The notes beneath the pieces were generated by a model. It was not told where the DNA came from. It was given only the letters and a program-made list of their open reading frames with translations, and ran no database searches. Both the position numbers and the translations under genes were made by a program. Shown in pieces: positions 18,998 to 27,224 of a stretch of 64,000 nucleotides of DNA; position 1 is the stretch's first letter, and every line of letters begins with the position of its first letter. Origin of the DNA: JBEBVQ01 sp964527735 (GTDB lineage Bacteria; Bacteroidota; Bacteroidia; Chitinophagales; Chitinophagaceae); assembly GCA_964527735.1 (NCBI GenBank), contig CAZGPG010000001.1:186001-250000 (forward strand), in the 5' to 3' direction.

Positions 18998-19615
18998 ATG
19001 AAAGGTATTATTGGTAAAAAGATCGGCATGACCAGTGTGTTCGAGCCGAACGGAAAACAGACCGCCTGCACCATTATTGAAGCCGGTCCTTGTGTTGTGA
19101 CACAAAAGAAAACCGTAGATACCGACGGTTATAATGCCCTCCAGATCGCTTTTGGCGAGGCGAAAGAGAAAAATACGCCCAAAGCTCAGATCCATCATTT
19201 CGCCAAGGCGAGCACTTCGCCCAAATCCATCGTAAAAGAAATCCGTAATTGTTCTGTTGATAAGCAGGTTGGTGAAAACATCACTTGCGAGATCTTTACC
19301 GAAGGTGAGAAGGTAGCTGTAATCGGCACTTCCAAAGGTAAAGGCTTCCAGGGTGTTGTAAAACGCCACGGCTTCCACGGTGTGGGTGAGGCTTCGCACG
19401 GTCAGCACGACCGTCAGCGCGCCCCGGGTTCTGTGGGTGGCTCCTCCTATCCCAGCCGCGTATTTAAAGGTATGCGCATGGCAGGACGTATGGGTGGCGA
19501 CCGTGTAAAAGTAAAGGCGCTCCGCATCGTAAAAATATTCCCTGATAAGAACTATATCCTGATCAGCGGCTCGGTGCCGGGTCATAACGGTTCTATTGTT
19601 TTAATCCAGAATTAA
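18998..19615 (+). CDS. rplC: 50S ribosomal protein L3
   Basis: 205 residues. The N-terminal MKGIIGKKIGMTSVF and the central loop reaching the peptidyl transferase centre (KRHGFHGVGEASHGQHD, then GSVGGSSYPSRVFKGMRMAG) identify L3. The loop glutamine that is methylated in some bacteria appears in HGQHD. It is followed by rplD after 7 bp. Confidence 0.98.
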   Translation: MKGIIGKKIGMTSVFEPNGKQTACTIIEAGPCVVTQKKTVDTDGYNALQIAFGEAKEKNTPKAQIHHFAKASTSPKSIVKEIRNCSVDKQVGENITCEIFTEGEKVAVIGTSKGKGFQGVVKRHGFHGVGEASHGQHDRQRAPGSVGGSSYPSRVFKGMRMAGRMGGDRVKVKALRIVKIFPDKNYILISGSVPGHNGSIVLIQN

Positions 19616-19622
19616 TTGAGTC

Positions 19623-20276
19623 ATGCAAGTTGACGTTTTAAATACCAAAGGTGAGAAGACCGGCCGCGTAGTGGAACTGCCGGACGATATTTTCAACATC
19701 GAACCCAATGACCACTGCATCTATCTTGCTGTGAAGCAATACAGAGCAGCGCAGCACCTGGGTTTGCACAGCACCAAGACCCGTGCGGAAGTGAAAGGTT
19801 CTTCCAAAAAGCTCCACCGTCAGAAAGGTACCGGCGGCTCCCGTAAGGGTAATATCCGCAACCCGCTTTATAAAGGTGGTGGTATCGTAAACGGGCCCAA
19901 GCCCCACGGTTACGATTTCAAGCTGAACCGTAAGGTCAAGGATCTGGCAAAAATTTCGGCTCTTTCTTACAAGGCACGCGAAAACAAGATCGTTGTTGTG
20001 GAAGATCTGAAGATCGAAACACCTAAGACAAAGGATTTTGTTACGATCATCAATAGTCTGAAAGGAGAGAATCGCAAATCGCTGATCGTACTCCCGGAAT
20101 ACGATACGAACGTATATCTGAGCACACGTAACCTGGCAGGAACCAAAACCGTGATATTGAGTGACATCAATACCTATGACCTGGTAGATGCCAATGTGCT
20201 GATCCTTACCGAAACCGCCGCCCGTTTATTTACGGAAATGCCGGAAGAGGAATTAAATGAAACAGCAGAAGCGTAA
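19623..20276 (+). CDS. rplD: 50S ribosomal protein L4
   Basis: 217 residues, slightly above the usual 200-210. The exit-tunnel extension is evident in KLHRQKGTGGSRKGNIRNP and GGGIVNGPKPH. L4 lines the nascent-chain tunnel, and in E. coli also represses its own operon; whether that holds here is unknown. An 89-bp spacer to rplW holds a small TTGTGT/ACACAA hairpin (20283-20301). Confidence 0.97.
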   Translation: MQVDVLNTKGEKTGRVVELPDDIFNIEPNDHCIYLAVKQYRAAQHLGLHSTKTRAEVKGSSKKLHRQKGTGGSRKGNIRNPLYKGGGIVNGPKPHGYDFKLNRKVKDLAKISALSYKARENKIVVVEDLKIETPKTKDFVTIINSLKGENRKSLIVLPEYDTNVYLSTRNLAGTKTVILSDINTYDLVDANVLILTETAARLFTEMPEEELNETAEA

Positions 20277-20365
20277 CCGGATTTGTGTACGCTTGACACA
20301 AGAAGTTAAATAAACAGGATGCATCGCTCCGGCGCCGCTCCGCCCACTAAAATAAAATTATAAAA

Positions 20366-20662
20366 ATGAAATTCGCTGACGTTCTGGTACGGCCGGTGAT
20401 CACGGAAAAGGTTAACAATCAGATTGAAAAATCCGGACGTTACACTTTCGTGGTAGGTAAAGCCGCTAACAAGCTGGAGATCAAGAAAGCCGTAGAGGAT
20501 TTTTATGGTGTAAAGGTAACGGATGTCCGTACTGCCGTAGTACCAGCCAAAGCCAAGTCGCGCTTTACAAAGGCCGGCCTGCTCTCCGGGCGCAAACCAT
20601 CCTACAAAAAAGCGATTGTTACGCTTGCGGAAGGAGATTCGATCGATTTATTTTCACTGTAA
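20366..20662 (+). CDS. rplW: 50S ribosomal protein L23
   Basis: 98 residues. LVRPVITEKVNNQIEKSGRY and the basic loop AKSRFTKAGLLSGRKPSYKK are L23 features. L23 lies at the tunnel exit and is the docking site for trigger factor, whose gene is at 51346 in this window. rplB follows after 21 bp. Confidence 0.97.
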   Translation: MKFADVLVRPVITEKVNNQIEKSGRYTFVVGKAANKLEIKKAVEDFYGVKVTDVRTAVVPAKAKSRFTKAGLLSGRKPSYKKAIVTLAEGDSIDLFSL

Positions 20663-20683
20663 GCTGAATTAAAGAAAAGGAAA

Positions 20684-21514
20684 ATGGCACTACGTAAATA
20701 TAAACCGGTAACAGCCGGTACACGCTGGAGGATCGGTAACGCATATACGGAGATTACCACAAACAAGCCTGAAAAAAGCCTGTTGGAGCCTTTGTCCGGT
20801 ACGGGTGGGCGTAACGCACAGGGGCGCCGCTCCATGCGCTATATCGGCGGTGGTAACAAGATCAAGTACCGTGTAATTGATTTCAAGCGCAATAAGCACA
20901 ACATACCGGCTACGGTAAAGACGATCGAATACGATCCCAACCGTACTGCTTTTATCGCATTGCTGGCTTATGCCGATGGCGAAAAGCGTTATATCATTGC
21001 TCCCCAGGGGCTGCAGGTTGGCGCGAAAGTGATCAGTGGTGATAAAGTTGCTCCTGAAGTGGGCAATGCACTTCCGCTGAAAAACATGCCGCTCGGTACC
21101 GTTGTACATAATATCGAATTGCAGCCGGGCCGTGGCGCCGCTATGGCACGTTCTGCCGGTACCTATGCACAGCTGAATGCGAAAGAAGAAAAATATTGCG
21201 TGCTGAAAATGCCTTCCGGCGAGATGCGTAAGATACTGAGTACCTGTATGGCAACCGTGGGTACAGTATCCAACAGCGACCACGCTTTGGAAAGTAAAGG
21301 TAAAGCCGGCCGTAACCGCTGGCTGGGCATCCGCCCCCGCACCCGCGGCGTAGCGATGAACCCGGTAGATCACCCGATGGGTGGTGGTGAAGGACGCGCT
21401 TCGGGCGGACATCCGCGCAGCCGTACCGGCAAATACGCCAAAGGCGAAAAAACACGTAAACAAAAGTCTTCCGATAAGTTGATCATTCAGCGCCGGAACG
21501 GTAAAAAACTTTAA
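20684..21514 (+). CDS. rplB: 50S ribosomal protein L2
   Basis: 276 residues, standard length. GTGGRNAQGRRSMRYIGGG near the N-terminus, GRGAAMARSAGTYAQL and the C-terminal GVAMNPVDHPMGGGEG with the conserved histidine needed for peptidyl transferase assembly all match L2. It ends 54 bp before rpsS. Confidence 0.98.
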   Translation: MALRKYKPVTAGTRWRIGNAYTEITTNKPEKSLLEPLSGTGGRNAQGRRSMRYIGGGNKIKYRVIDFKRNKHNIPATVKTIEYDPNRTAFIALLAYADGEKRYIIAPQGLQVGAKVISGDKVAPEVGNALPLKNMPLGTVVHNIELQPGRGAAMARSAGTYAQLNAKEEKYCVLKMPSGEMRKILSTCMATVGTVSNSDHALESKGKAGRNRWLGIRPRTRGVAMNPVDHPMGGGEGRASGGHPRSRTGKYAKGEKTRKQKSSDKLIIQRRNGKKL

Positions 21515-21568
21515 TGCAGTAACCCGGCCACTGGTTGTACCGTGGCCAATGATTATAACAAAAGAAAC

Positions 21569-21835
21569 ATGGCTCGTTCAATTAAAAAAGGACCTTATGT
21601 AGATGCAAAGCTGGAACGTAAAGTACTGGCTGTTACAGAAGGCAAGTCAAAGAAAGGTGTGATCAAAACATGGAGCCGCCGCTCTACCATTACGCCGGAT
21701 TTTGTGGGTCAGACATTTGCCGTGCACAATGGCAATAAGTTTATCCCGGTTTATGTTACCGAATATATGGTAGGCCATAAGCTCGGAGAGTTTGCTCCCA
21801 CCCGGAACTTTAAGAGTCATAGCGGTAGCAAGTAG
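21569..21835 (+). CDS. rpsS: 30S ribosomal protein S19
   Basis: 88 residues. I choose the ATG at 21569 (MARSIKKGPYVDAKL), the universal S19 start; an in-frame GTG at 21542 would add nine non-conserved residues. HNGNKFIPVYVTEYMVGHKL and the C-terminal GEFAPTRNFKSH are diagnostic. The stop runs directly into a heptamer repeat array in the spacer to rplV. Confidence 0.97.
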   Translation: MARSIKKGPYVDAKLERKVLAVTEGKSKKGVIKTWSRRSTITPDFVGQTFAVHNGNKFIPVYVTEYMVGHKLGEFAPTRNFKSHSGSK

Positions 21836-21844
21836 TTTGGTATT

Positions 21845-21886
21845 AAGTTTTAAGTAGCAAGTATTAAGCATCAGGTAACAGGTAAA
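21845..21886 (+). repeat. Degenerate heptamer array, rpsS-rplV spacer
   Basis: Six consecutive 7-bp units, each beginning AAG or AGG with T or C next; two of them are AAGTAGC and AAGTATT. The array ends in a GTAAC/GTTAC-armed hairpin just before rplV. The same heptamers recur in three other ribosomal spacers (23624, 25651, 27591). Confidence 0.75.
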
Positions 21887-21913
21887 TTACCGTTACAATA
21901 AAATAACAAGAAA

Positions 21914-22276
21914 ATGGAAGCTGTAGCCCGTTTACGAAATAACCCCACATCGCCGCGCAAGATGCGTCTGCTGGCAGATCTGATCCGGGGCCTGGATGTA
22001 GAAAAAGCATTGAACACCCTCAAGTTCAATACCAAACACCCGTCAGTACCGCTGGAAAAGCTGCTGTTGAGCGCCGTTGCCAACTGGAAGGTGAAAAACG
22101 AAGGTGTGGATGTTGCCGGCGCCAATCTCTATATAAAGACCATTTATGTAGACGGAGGCCGTATGCTGAAGCGTATGCAGCCGGCTCCCCAGGGCAGAGC
22201 CTACAGGGTGCGTAAACGCAGTAATCATGTAACTATTATCGTTGACAGCCGCGAGCCTGTTGTCATCGCCGGATAA
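21914..22276 (+). CDS. rplV: 50S ribosomal protein L22
   Basis: 120 residues. SPRKMRLLADLIRGLDVEKA and the beta-hairpin region VDGGRMLKRMQPAPQGRAYR, which reaches into the exit tunnel and is where macrolide-resistance changes occur in other species, identify L22. No abnormal residues stand out. rpsC follows after 35 bp. Confidence 0.97.
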   Translation: MEAVARLRNNPTSPRKMRLLADLIRGLDVEKALNTLKFNTKHPSVPLEKLLLSAVANWKVKNEGVDVAGANLYIKTIYVDGGRMLKRMQPAPQGRAYRVRKRSNHVTIIVDSREPVVIAG

Positions 22277-22311
22277 ATCATTAAACAAACAACATTCAAT
22301 AAAGTTAAAGA

Positions 22312-23100
22312 ATGGGTCAGAAAGCAAATCCTATAGGTAACAGGTTGGGGATCATCCGCGGATGGGACTCGATGTGGTTTGGCGAGAAAAAGGATTATGG
22401 TCAGAAGCTTGTCGAAGATCATAAAATCCGTACTTACCTGAATGCCCGTATCAACAAAGGCGGCATTTCACGTGTCGTTATTGAGCGTACTCTGGGTAAG
22501 CTGATCGTTACGATCCACACTTCCAAGCCTGGTATCATTATAGGTAAAGGCGGCACCGAAGTAGATCGCATCAAGGAAGAGCTGAAGAAGCTGACCGGTA
22601 AGGAAGACGTGCAGATCAACATTATGGAGATCCGCCGCCCCGAAATGGATGCTGTGATCGTAGGTGAGTCTATTGCCCGCCAGATCGAAAGCCGCGTAAG
22701 CTATAAGCGTGCCGTTAAAATGGCTATCTCTACGGCTATGCGTATGGGTGCGGAAGGCATCAAGATCAAGGTTGGCGGCCGTCTGGCAGGTGCGGAAATT
22801 GCCCGTAGCGAAGAATTTAAGCAGGGACGTACGCCGCTGCATACTTTCCGGATGGATATTGATTATGCCAACGTATATGCCATGACCGTTTACGGAAAGA
22901 TCGGCATCAAGGTATGGATATGTAAAGGTGAAGTGCTCGGTAAGCGTGATCTGAACCCGAACTTTTCTTCAGGTTCCGACAGCCGTGGTAATAATCGTCC
23001 TGCTCCTGGATTGGGTGGTGGCGGAGGCGAACGTCGTAACCGTCCGGGTGGCGGAGGCGCCGGCGGCAGAAAAGACGGTGGCCGCGGAGGTCGTCGATAG
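22312..23100 (+). CDS. rpsC: 30S ribosomal protein S3 with Gly/Arg-rich tail
   Basis: 262 residues. GQKANPIGNRLGIIRGWDS opens the protein, and the KH domain is seen in KPGIIIGKGGTEVDRIKEEL. S3 sits at the mRNA entry channel. The last 35 or so residues (from about 228) are an unusual Gly/Arg-rich tail with RRNRPGG and GGRGGRR stretches, extending the protein beyond the core of about 230 residues. Similar tails occur in some Bacteroidota, but the role is unknown. Confidence 0.97.
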   Translation: MGQKANPIGNRLGIIRGWDSMWFGEKKDYGQKLVEDHKIRTYLNARINKGGISRVVIERTLGKLIVTIHTSKPGIIIGKGGTEVDRIKEELKKLTGKEDVQINIMEIRRPEMDAVIVGESIARQIESRVSYKRAVKMAISTAMRMGAEGIKIKVGGRLAGAEIARSEEFKQGRTPLHTFRMDIDYANVYAMTVYGKIGIKVWICKGEVLGKRDLNPNFSSGSDSRGNNRPAPGLGGGGGERRNRPGGGGAGGRKDGGRGGRR

Positions 23101-23172
23101 ATTAGAAGAATGCCGGCATTTATCAGGATGCATCCCGGCACTGTTATGTAAAATTCAATAAATTTTGTAACC

Positions 23173-23595
23173 ATGTTACAGCCTAAAAAAACAAAACACC
23201 GTAAAGCCCATAAAGGCCGGATCAAAGGGAATGCCCAGCGTGGTGCAACAGTTGCTTTCGGCTCTTTTGGTCTGAAGGCGCTGGAACCCAAGTGGATCAC
23301 CAACCGGCAGATCGAAGCTGCTCGTCAGGCGATGACCCGTCATATGAAGCGTGAAGGTAACGTCTGGATCCGCATCTTCCCCGATAAGCCGATCACCCGT
23401 AAGCCGCTCGAAGTACGTATGGGTAAAGGTAAAGGTAACCTGGAGTTCTGGGCTGCCGTAGTAAAGCCTGGCCGTATCATGTTTGAGCTGGATGGCGTTC
23501 CGCAAAAGCTGGCGCAGGAAGCCCTGGAGTTGGCGGCACAGAAACTTCCGATCAAAACCAAATTTGTAACACGCCGGGATTACGCAGGCGAATAA
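23173..23595 (+). CDS. rplP: 50S ribosomal protein L16
   Basis: 140 residues. MLQPKKTKHRKAHKGRIKG, GLKALEPKWITNRQIEAARQ and IFPDKPITRKPLEVRMGKGK are diagnostic of L16, which contacts the A-site tRNA elbow. The conserved arginine target of the YcfD-type hydroxylase lies in the region just after KPLEVRMG. A spacer with a GCAGCAG hairpin and heptamers precedes rpmC. Confidence 0.98.
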   Translation: MLQPKKTKHRKAHKGRIKGNAQRGATVAFGSFGLKALEPKWITNRQIEAARQAMTRHMKREGNVWIRIFPDKPITRKPLEVRMGKGKGNLEFWAAVVKPGRIMFELDGVPQKLAQEALELAAQKLPIKTKFVTRRDYAGE

Positions 23596-23623
23596 CATAA
23601 GAAGGAAGCAGCAGTGCATATCT

Positions 23624-23651
23624 GCTGCCTGCTACTAACGACTAAATACTT
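23624..23651 (-). repeat. Degenerate heptamer array, rplP-rpmC spacer
   Basis: Four 7-bp units on the plus strand, among them GCTACTA and ACGACTA, the reverse complements of the unit type seen after rpsS. A hairpin with arms GCAGCAG and CTGCTGC (23610-23629) sits just before and partly overlaps the first unit. Confidence 0.75.
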
Positions 23652-23659
23652 ATAACAAA

Positions 23660-23872
23660 ATGGCAAAAGCAAACAAGGCAAAAACGGAAGACTACCGTTC
23701 GCTCGACGAACAGGTACTGACCGATCGTATTGCCGATCAGGAAATGCAACTGAAGAAATTACACTTCAGCCATGCCGTTAACCCTATTGAAAATCCGCTG
23801 TCTATCCGTACGCTGCGTCGCCAGATTGCACGATTGAAAACAGAACAGCGCAGAAGAGCATTAGGTTTCTAA
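23660..23872 (+). CDS. rpmC: 50S ribosomal protein L29
   Basis: 70 residues. LTDRIADQEMQLKKLHFSHA and NPLSIRTLRRQIARLKTEQR match the two-helix L29 protein at the tunnel exit next to L23. rpsQ starts 12 bp later. Confidence 0.96.
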   Translation: MAKANKAKTEDYRSLDEQVLTDRIADQEMQLKKLHFSHAVNPIENPLSIRTLRRQIARLKTEQRRRALGF

Positions 23873-23883
23873 ATTTATTACAA

Positions 23884-24150
23884 ATGTCAACAACGACAGA
23901 AAGAAAACAAAGGAAAACCCGTATCGGTGTCGTAAGCAGCGATAAGATGACCAAGACGATCACTGTGGCAGTGGAGCGTAAGGTGAAGCATCCGATATAT
24001 GGTAAGTTCGTTAAGAAAACGACTAAATTCCATGCGCACGACGAAGGCAATGCCGCCGGCATTGGTGATGTGGTACGCATTATGGAAACCCGCCCGCTGA
24101 GCAAGACAAAACGCTGGCGCCTTGTCGAAATTATTGAAAAAGCAAAGTAA
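23884..24150 (+). CDS. rpsQ: 30S ribosomal protein S17
   Basis: 88 residues. KTRIGVVSSDKMTKTITVAV, KHPIYGKFVKKTTKFHAHDE and GDVVRIMETRPLSKTKRW are the S17 OB-fold signatures. It lies between rpmC and rplN with 11-12 bp gaps. Confidence 0.97.
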   Translation: MSTTTERKQRKTRIGVVSSDKMTKTITVAVERKVKHPIYGKFVKKTTKFHAHDEGNAAGIGDVVRIMETRPLSKTKRWRLVEIIEKAK

Positions 24151-24162
24151 TCTTATTTAAAA

Positions 24163-24531
24163 ATGATACAACAAGAATCCCGGCTCAGCGTAGCCGACAA
24201 CAGTGGCGCCAAGGAAGTGCTTTGTATCCGTGTGTTGGGCAATTCGGGACAGGACTATGCCGGTATCGGAGATAAGATCGTTGTGACCGTAAAAGCTGCC
24301 ATCCCGGGCGGAGGCGTGAAAAAAGGCACTGTATCCAAAGCCGTTATCGTCCGTACCAAGAACAAGCTTCGTCGCAAAGACGGTTCCTATATCAGCTTTG
24401 ATGATAATGCCGTTGTGTTGCTGAATAATACTGACGATCCCCGCGGCACCCGTATCTTCGGGCCCGTAGCCAGGGAACTGCGCGACAAAGGGTACATGAA
24501 AATTGTATCCCTCGCCCCCGAAGTATTGTAA
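24163..24531 (+). CDS. rplN: 50S ribosomal protein L14
   Basis: 122 residues, canonical length. MIQQESRLSVADNSGAKEVL and DDPRGTRIFGPVARELRDK are diagnostic. It is followed by a 168-bp spacer, the longest in the cluster, which holds a -7-like promoter element before rplX. Confidence 0.98.
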   Translation: MIQQESRLSVADNSGAKEVLCIRVLGNSGQDYAGIGDKIVVTVKAAIPGGGVKKGTVSKAVIVRTKNKLRRKDGSYISFDDNAVVLLNNTDDPRGTRIFGPVARELRDKGYMKIVSLAPEVL

Positions 24532-24540
24532 AATATATTG

Positions 24541-24548
24541 TACCTTTG
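24541..24548 (+). promoter_or_regulatory. Possible internal promoter before rplX
   Basis: TACCTTTG, identical to the -7 element of the S10 promoter, is followed by CA and lies 152 bp before the rplX ATG in the 168-bp rplN-rplX spacer. No TTTG is found 19 bp upstream, so promoter strength is doubtful. Confidence 0.4.
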
Positions 24549-24699
24549 CACCCCTTTAGCGGTTATGTGAAAGGATACTGTAAATAATAAACAGGGTCTT
24601 ATCCCGCAAACGGATGGCCAATAAAGTGAAATATTTTATGATCCCCGTGCCTGGGTAACCACAGGGCCTCAGGATCATAGCAAAATAAACAAGTTTCAG

Positions 24700-25038
24700 A
24701 TGAAACAGAGATTTAAACCGAAGTTTAACATTAAGAAAGGGGACAATGTCGCTGTCATTGCAGGTGATGATAAAGACCGCAGCAAAGCGCGCAAGGTACT
24801 CGCAGTTTACCCGCTGAAAGGCCGTGTGCTCGTGGAAGGCGTAAACTTTGTGACCAAACACCTGAAGCCAAGCGCCCAGAATCCCCAGGGAGGCATCGTA
24901 CAGGAAGAAGCAGCTATACATCTTTCCAATGTGCAGTTGTGGGACCCTAAAGCGAATGCACCGGTACGTATCAAACGTGAACGTACAGAAACAGGTTTTG
25001 TCCGGATATCTAAAAAATCAGGGGAGGGAATTAAATAA
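24700..25038 (+). CDS. rplX: 50S ribosomal protein L24
   Basis: 112 residues. The KOW motif KKGDNVAVIAGDDKDRSKAR and VEGVNFVTKHLKPSAQNPQG identify L24, an early assembly initiator of the 50S subunit. Its TAA shares one base with the rplE ATG (TAATG), so translation of the two is coupled. Confidence 0.97.
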   Translation: MKQRFKPKFNIKKGDNVAVIAGDDKDRSKARKVLAVYPLKGRVLVEGVNFVTKHLKPSAQNPQGGIVQEEAAIHLSNVQLWDPKANAPVRIKRERTETGFVRISKKSGEGIK

Positions 25039-25616
25039 TGGCAACTACGACAACATATTATCCTCGTCTTCAAAAGAAATATAAAGACGAAGTGGTTCCG
25101 GCTTTAATGAAAAAGTTCGGTTATACAACAGTAATGCAATGCCCGCGCCTGGTGAAGATATGCCTGAACCAGGGTGTGAAAGGGTCTGTTGCCGATAAGA
25201 AACTGATCGATGACGCAGTACAGGAAATGACGATCATCACCGGTCAGAAGGCTGTCCCTACATTGTCAAAGAAGGATATATCCAACTTTAAGCTGCGTAA
25301 GGCTATGCCCATCGGCTGCCGGGTTACATTGCGCGGTAAGAACATGTTCGAATTCCTCGATCGCATGGTGTCTGTATCCCTGCCTCGTGTACGTGACTTT
25401 AAAGGCGTGAGCGAAAAATCTTTCGACGGCCGCGGTAACTATACAATGGGTGTTACAGAGCAGATCATCTTCCCTGAGATCGATATCGACAAGGTGAACA
25501 GGATCAGTGGTATGGATATTACGTTTGTAACCACCGCCCGCACCAACGAAGAAGCATACGAGCTGCTGAAAGAGCTGGGTATGCCCTTCAAGAATGCTAA
25601 AAAGGATAAAGAATAA
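25038..25616 (+). CDS. rplE: 50S ribosomal protein L5
   Basis: 192 residues. QCPRLVKICLNQGVKG, GCRVTLRGKNMFEFLDRMV, SLPRVRDFKGVSEKSFDGRG and GVTEQIIFPEI are L5 signatures (5S rRNA binding, central protuberance). The start overlaps the rplX stop by one base. The spacer to rpsN holds a 9-bp hairpin and heptamers. Confidence 0.98.
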   Translation: MATTTTYYPRLQKKYKDEVVPALMKKFGYTTVMQCPRLVKICLNQGVKGSVADKKLIDDAVQEMTIITGQKAVPTLSKKDISNFKLRKAMPIGCRVTLRGKNMFEFLDRMVSVSLPRVRDFKGVSEKSFDGRGNYTMGVTEQIIFPEIDIDKVNRISGMDITFVTTARTNEEAYELLKELGMPFKNAKKDKE

Positions 25617-25631
25617 ACCATAACTGCGGGC

Positions 25632-25653
25632 AACAGGAGATATGTCTCCTGTT
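25632..25653 (+). other. Hairpin in the rplE-rpsN spacer
   Basis: AACAGGAGA and TCTCCTGTT form a perfect 9-bp stem around a TATG loop, ahead of and overlapping the heptamer array at 25651. No T-tract follows, so it is more likely an RNA-processing or stability element than a terminator. Confidence 0.6.
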
Positions 25654-25678
25654 ACTTGCTACTAAATACTAACGACTA
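25651..25678 (-). repeat. Degenerate heptamer array, rplE-rpsN spacer
   Basis: Four 7-bp units on the plus strand, including GCTACTA, AATACTA and ACGACTA. Two of these are the same heptamers as at 23624-23651 but in a different order, so the blocks are not a simple duplication. Confidence 0.75.
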
Positions 25679-25683
25679 ATCAA

Positions 25684-25953
25684 ATGGCTAAAGAATCAGT
25701 AAAAGCCCGTCAGCGCAAGCGTGAACGTATGGTGGCAAAATTTGCCGAAAAACGTGCTGCCCTTAAAGCTGCAGGTGATTATGCCGCACTGGACCTGCTT
25801 CCGAAGAATGCATCCCCGGTGCGTCTTAAAAACCGTTGCCAGATATCTGGCAGGCCCAAGGGCTATATGCGTCATTTCGGCATATGCCGTAACGTGTTTC
25901 GCGACATGGCGCTGGATGGCAAGATACCAGGTGTTCGTAAAGCAAGCTGGTAA
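25684..25953 (+). CDS. rpsN: 30S ribosomal protein S14 (zinc-free type)
   Basis: 89 residues. KNRCQISGRPKGYMRHFGIC and the C-terminal GKIPGVRKASW identify S14. The long N-terminal half and lack of a CxxC pair place it in the zinc-independent (C-) form. It is separated from rpsH by 77 bp. Confidence 0.97.
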   Translation: MAKESVKARQRKRERMVAKFAEKRAALKAAGDYAALDLLPKNASPVRLKNRCQISGRPKGYMRHFGICRNVFRDMALDGKIPGVRKASW

Positions 25954-26030
25954 TTTTTAACGTTAACAGGTCGGGAGGGGGCAGCTCATTCCGAAACCGC
26001 TGACAAACTTATTTACAAAACAAAACATAA

Positions 26031-26429
26031 ATGGTAACAGATCCTATAGCAGATTACCTGACACGCATCCGTAACGCACAGATGGCGCGTCACCGTATTG
26101 TAGAAATTCCGGCTTCAAATGTAAAGAAGCGTATTACCGAGATATTGTACGATAAAGGTTATATCCTGAAGTACAAATTTGAAGAAGACAACAAGCAGGG
26201 GATCATCAAGATCGCTCTGAAATACAATGCAGAGAGCAAAGAACCAACGATTAAGTCTCTGGAACGCGTTAGCCGTCCCGGTCTCCGCCAGTACGCCAAA
26301 CCTGCTGATATCAAAAGGGTTAAGAATGGTCTCGGTATCGCCATTATTTCCACTTCCAAAGGGGTTATGACAGATAAGGAAGCCCGTGCCCAGAATGTGG
26401 GCGGAGAAGTGATGTGCCATATTTATTAA
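26031..26429 (+). CDS. rpsH: 30S ribosomal protein S8
   Basis: 132 residues. DPIADYLTRIRNAQMARH at the N-terminus and the C-terminal IISTSKGVMTDKEARAQNVGGE are S8 motifs. In E. coli S8 represses the spc operon by binding the rplE region; no homologous structure is obvious here. A 134-bp GC-rich spacer to rplF follows, with a short AGCCT/AGGCT stem. Confidence 0.98.
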   Translation: MVTDPIADYLTRIRNAQMARHRIVEIPASNVKKRITEILYDKGYILKYKFEEDNKQGIIKIALKYNAESKEPTIKSLERVSRPGLRQYAKPADIKRVKNGLGIAIISTSKGVMTDKEARAQNVGGEVMCHIY

Positions 26430-26563
26430 ACAGATACCGGCTTGCAGATCATTTTCTGTAACCCGGTAATTACTATAACCGCCAAACGGTCCCGGTACAT
26501 TAAGCTGAGCCTTACCAGGCTGACCGGTCGGGATCCGGGCAAACAAATTAAAAACGAAAGACA

Positions 26564-27118
26564 ATGTCTCGTATTGGTAAGAAACTGATCAGTGTGCCTA
26601 ACGGAGTGACAATTTCCGTTACACCTGCCAACGAAGTTGTGGTAAAAGGGCCTAAAGGTGAATTAACACAGGCCATTGACCGCGATATCAAAATTGAAAT
26701 AAAAGACGGACAGGCTGAAGTTGTTCGCCCTACGGACCAGATACGCCATCGGGCGCTGCACGGATTGTACCGCGCTCTGCTGGCTAATATGATCGAAGGT
26801 GTAACCAACGGCTTCAAACGCGAGCTGGAGCTGGTAGGTGTGGGTTATCGTGCCGCCGTTCAGGGCCAGCAGCTTGATATGGCGCTTGGTTTTTCTCATA
26901 ATATTGTCTTTGAAGTACCTAAGGAGGTGAAACCTTCTGCCGTATCCGAAAAAGGCCAGAACCCGCGTATCATACTCGAATCCATCGATAAGCAATTGCT
27001 GGGACAGGTTGCTGCCAAAATACGCGGCCTTCGTAAGCCGGAGCCTTATAAAGGTAAAGGTGTGCGTTACAGCAATGAAGTGGTACGCCGTAAAGCCGGT
27101 AAAGCCGCTGGTAAATAA
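26564..27118 (+). CDS. rplF: 50S ribosomal protein L6
   Basis: 184 residues. MSRIGKKLISVPNGVTISV, RALLANMIEGVTNGFKREL, VGVGYRAAVQG and the C-terminal RKPEPYKGKGVRY are diagnostic of L6, near the sarcin-ricin loop. A bulged stem with a T-rich tail follows at 27121-27166. Confidence 0.98.
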   Translation: MSRIGKKLISVPNGVTISVTPANEVVVKGPKGELTQAIDRDIKIEIKDGQAEVVRPTDQIRHRALHGLYRALLANMIEGVTNGFKRELELVGVGYRAAVQGQQLDMALGFSHNIVFEVPKEVKPSAVSEKGQNPRIILESIDKQLLGQVAAKIRGLRKPEPYKGKGVRYSNEVVRRKAGKAAGK

Positions 27119-27120
27119 TA

Positions 27121-27166
27121 ACATTTCACCGTCTTGTAAATATTGCAGGATGGTGATGTTTTTCTT
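27121..27166 (+). terminator. Possible attenuator after rplF
   Basis: Just beyond the rplF stop, ACATTTCACC pairs with GGTGATGT across a 21-nt loop with a 2-nt bulge and is followed by a T-rich run. The structure is weak; partial attenuation inside the operon is possible but not certain. Confidence 0.35.
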
Positions 27167-27224
27167 AATTAATCTAAAACTCCGGTAGCTTCCTTATCCG
27201 GGAAAGCCCGTAAAACAGAATAAA

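Noticed and set aside
19638..21463. Long open frames on the strand opposite rplC, rplD and rplB (up to 257 codons)
   Set aside because: They mirror the codon pattern of strongly conserved ribosomal genes, have no family motifs and no start context; they are shadows.
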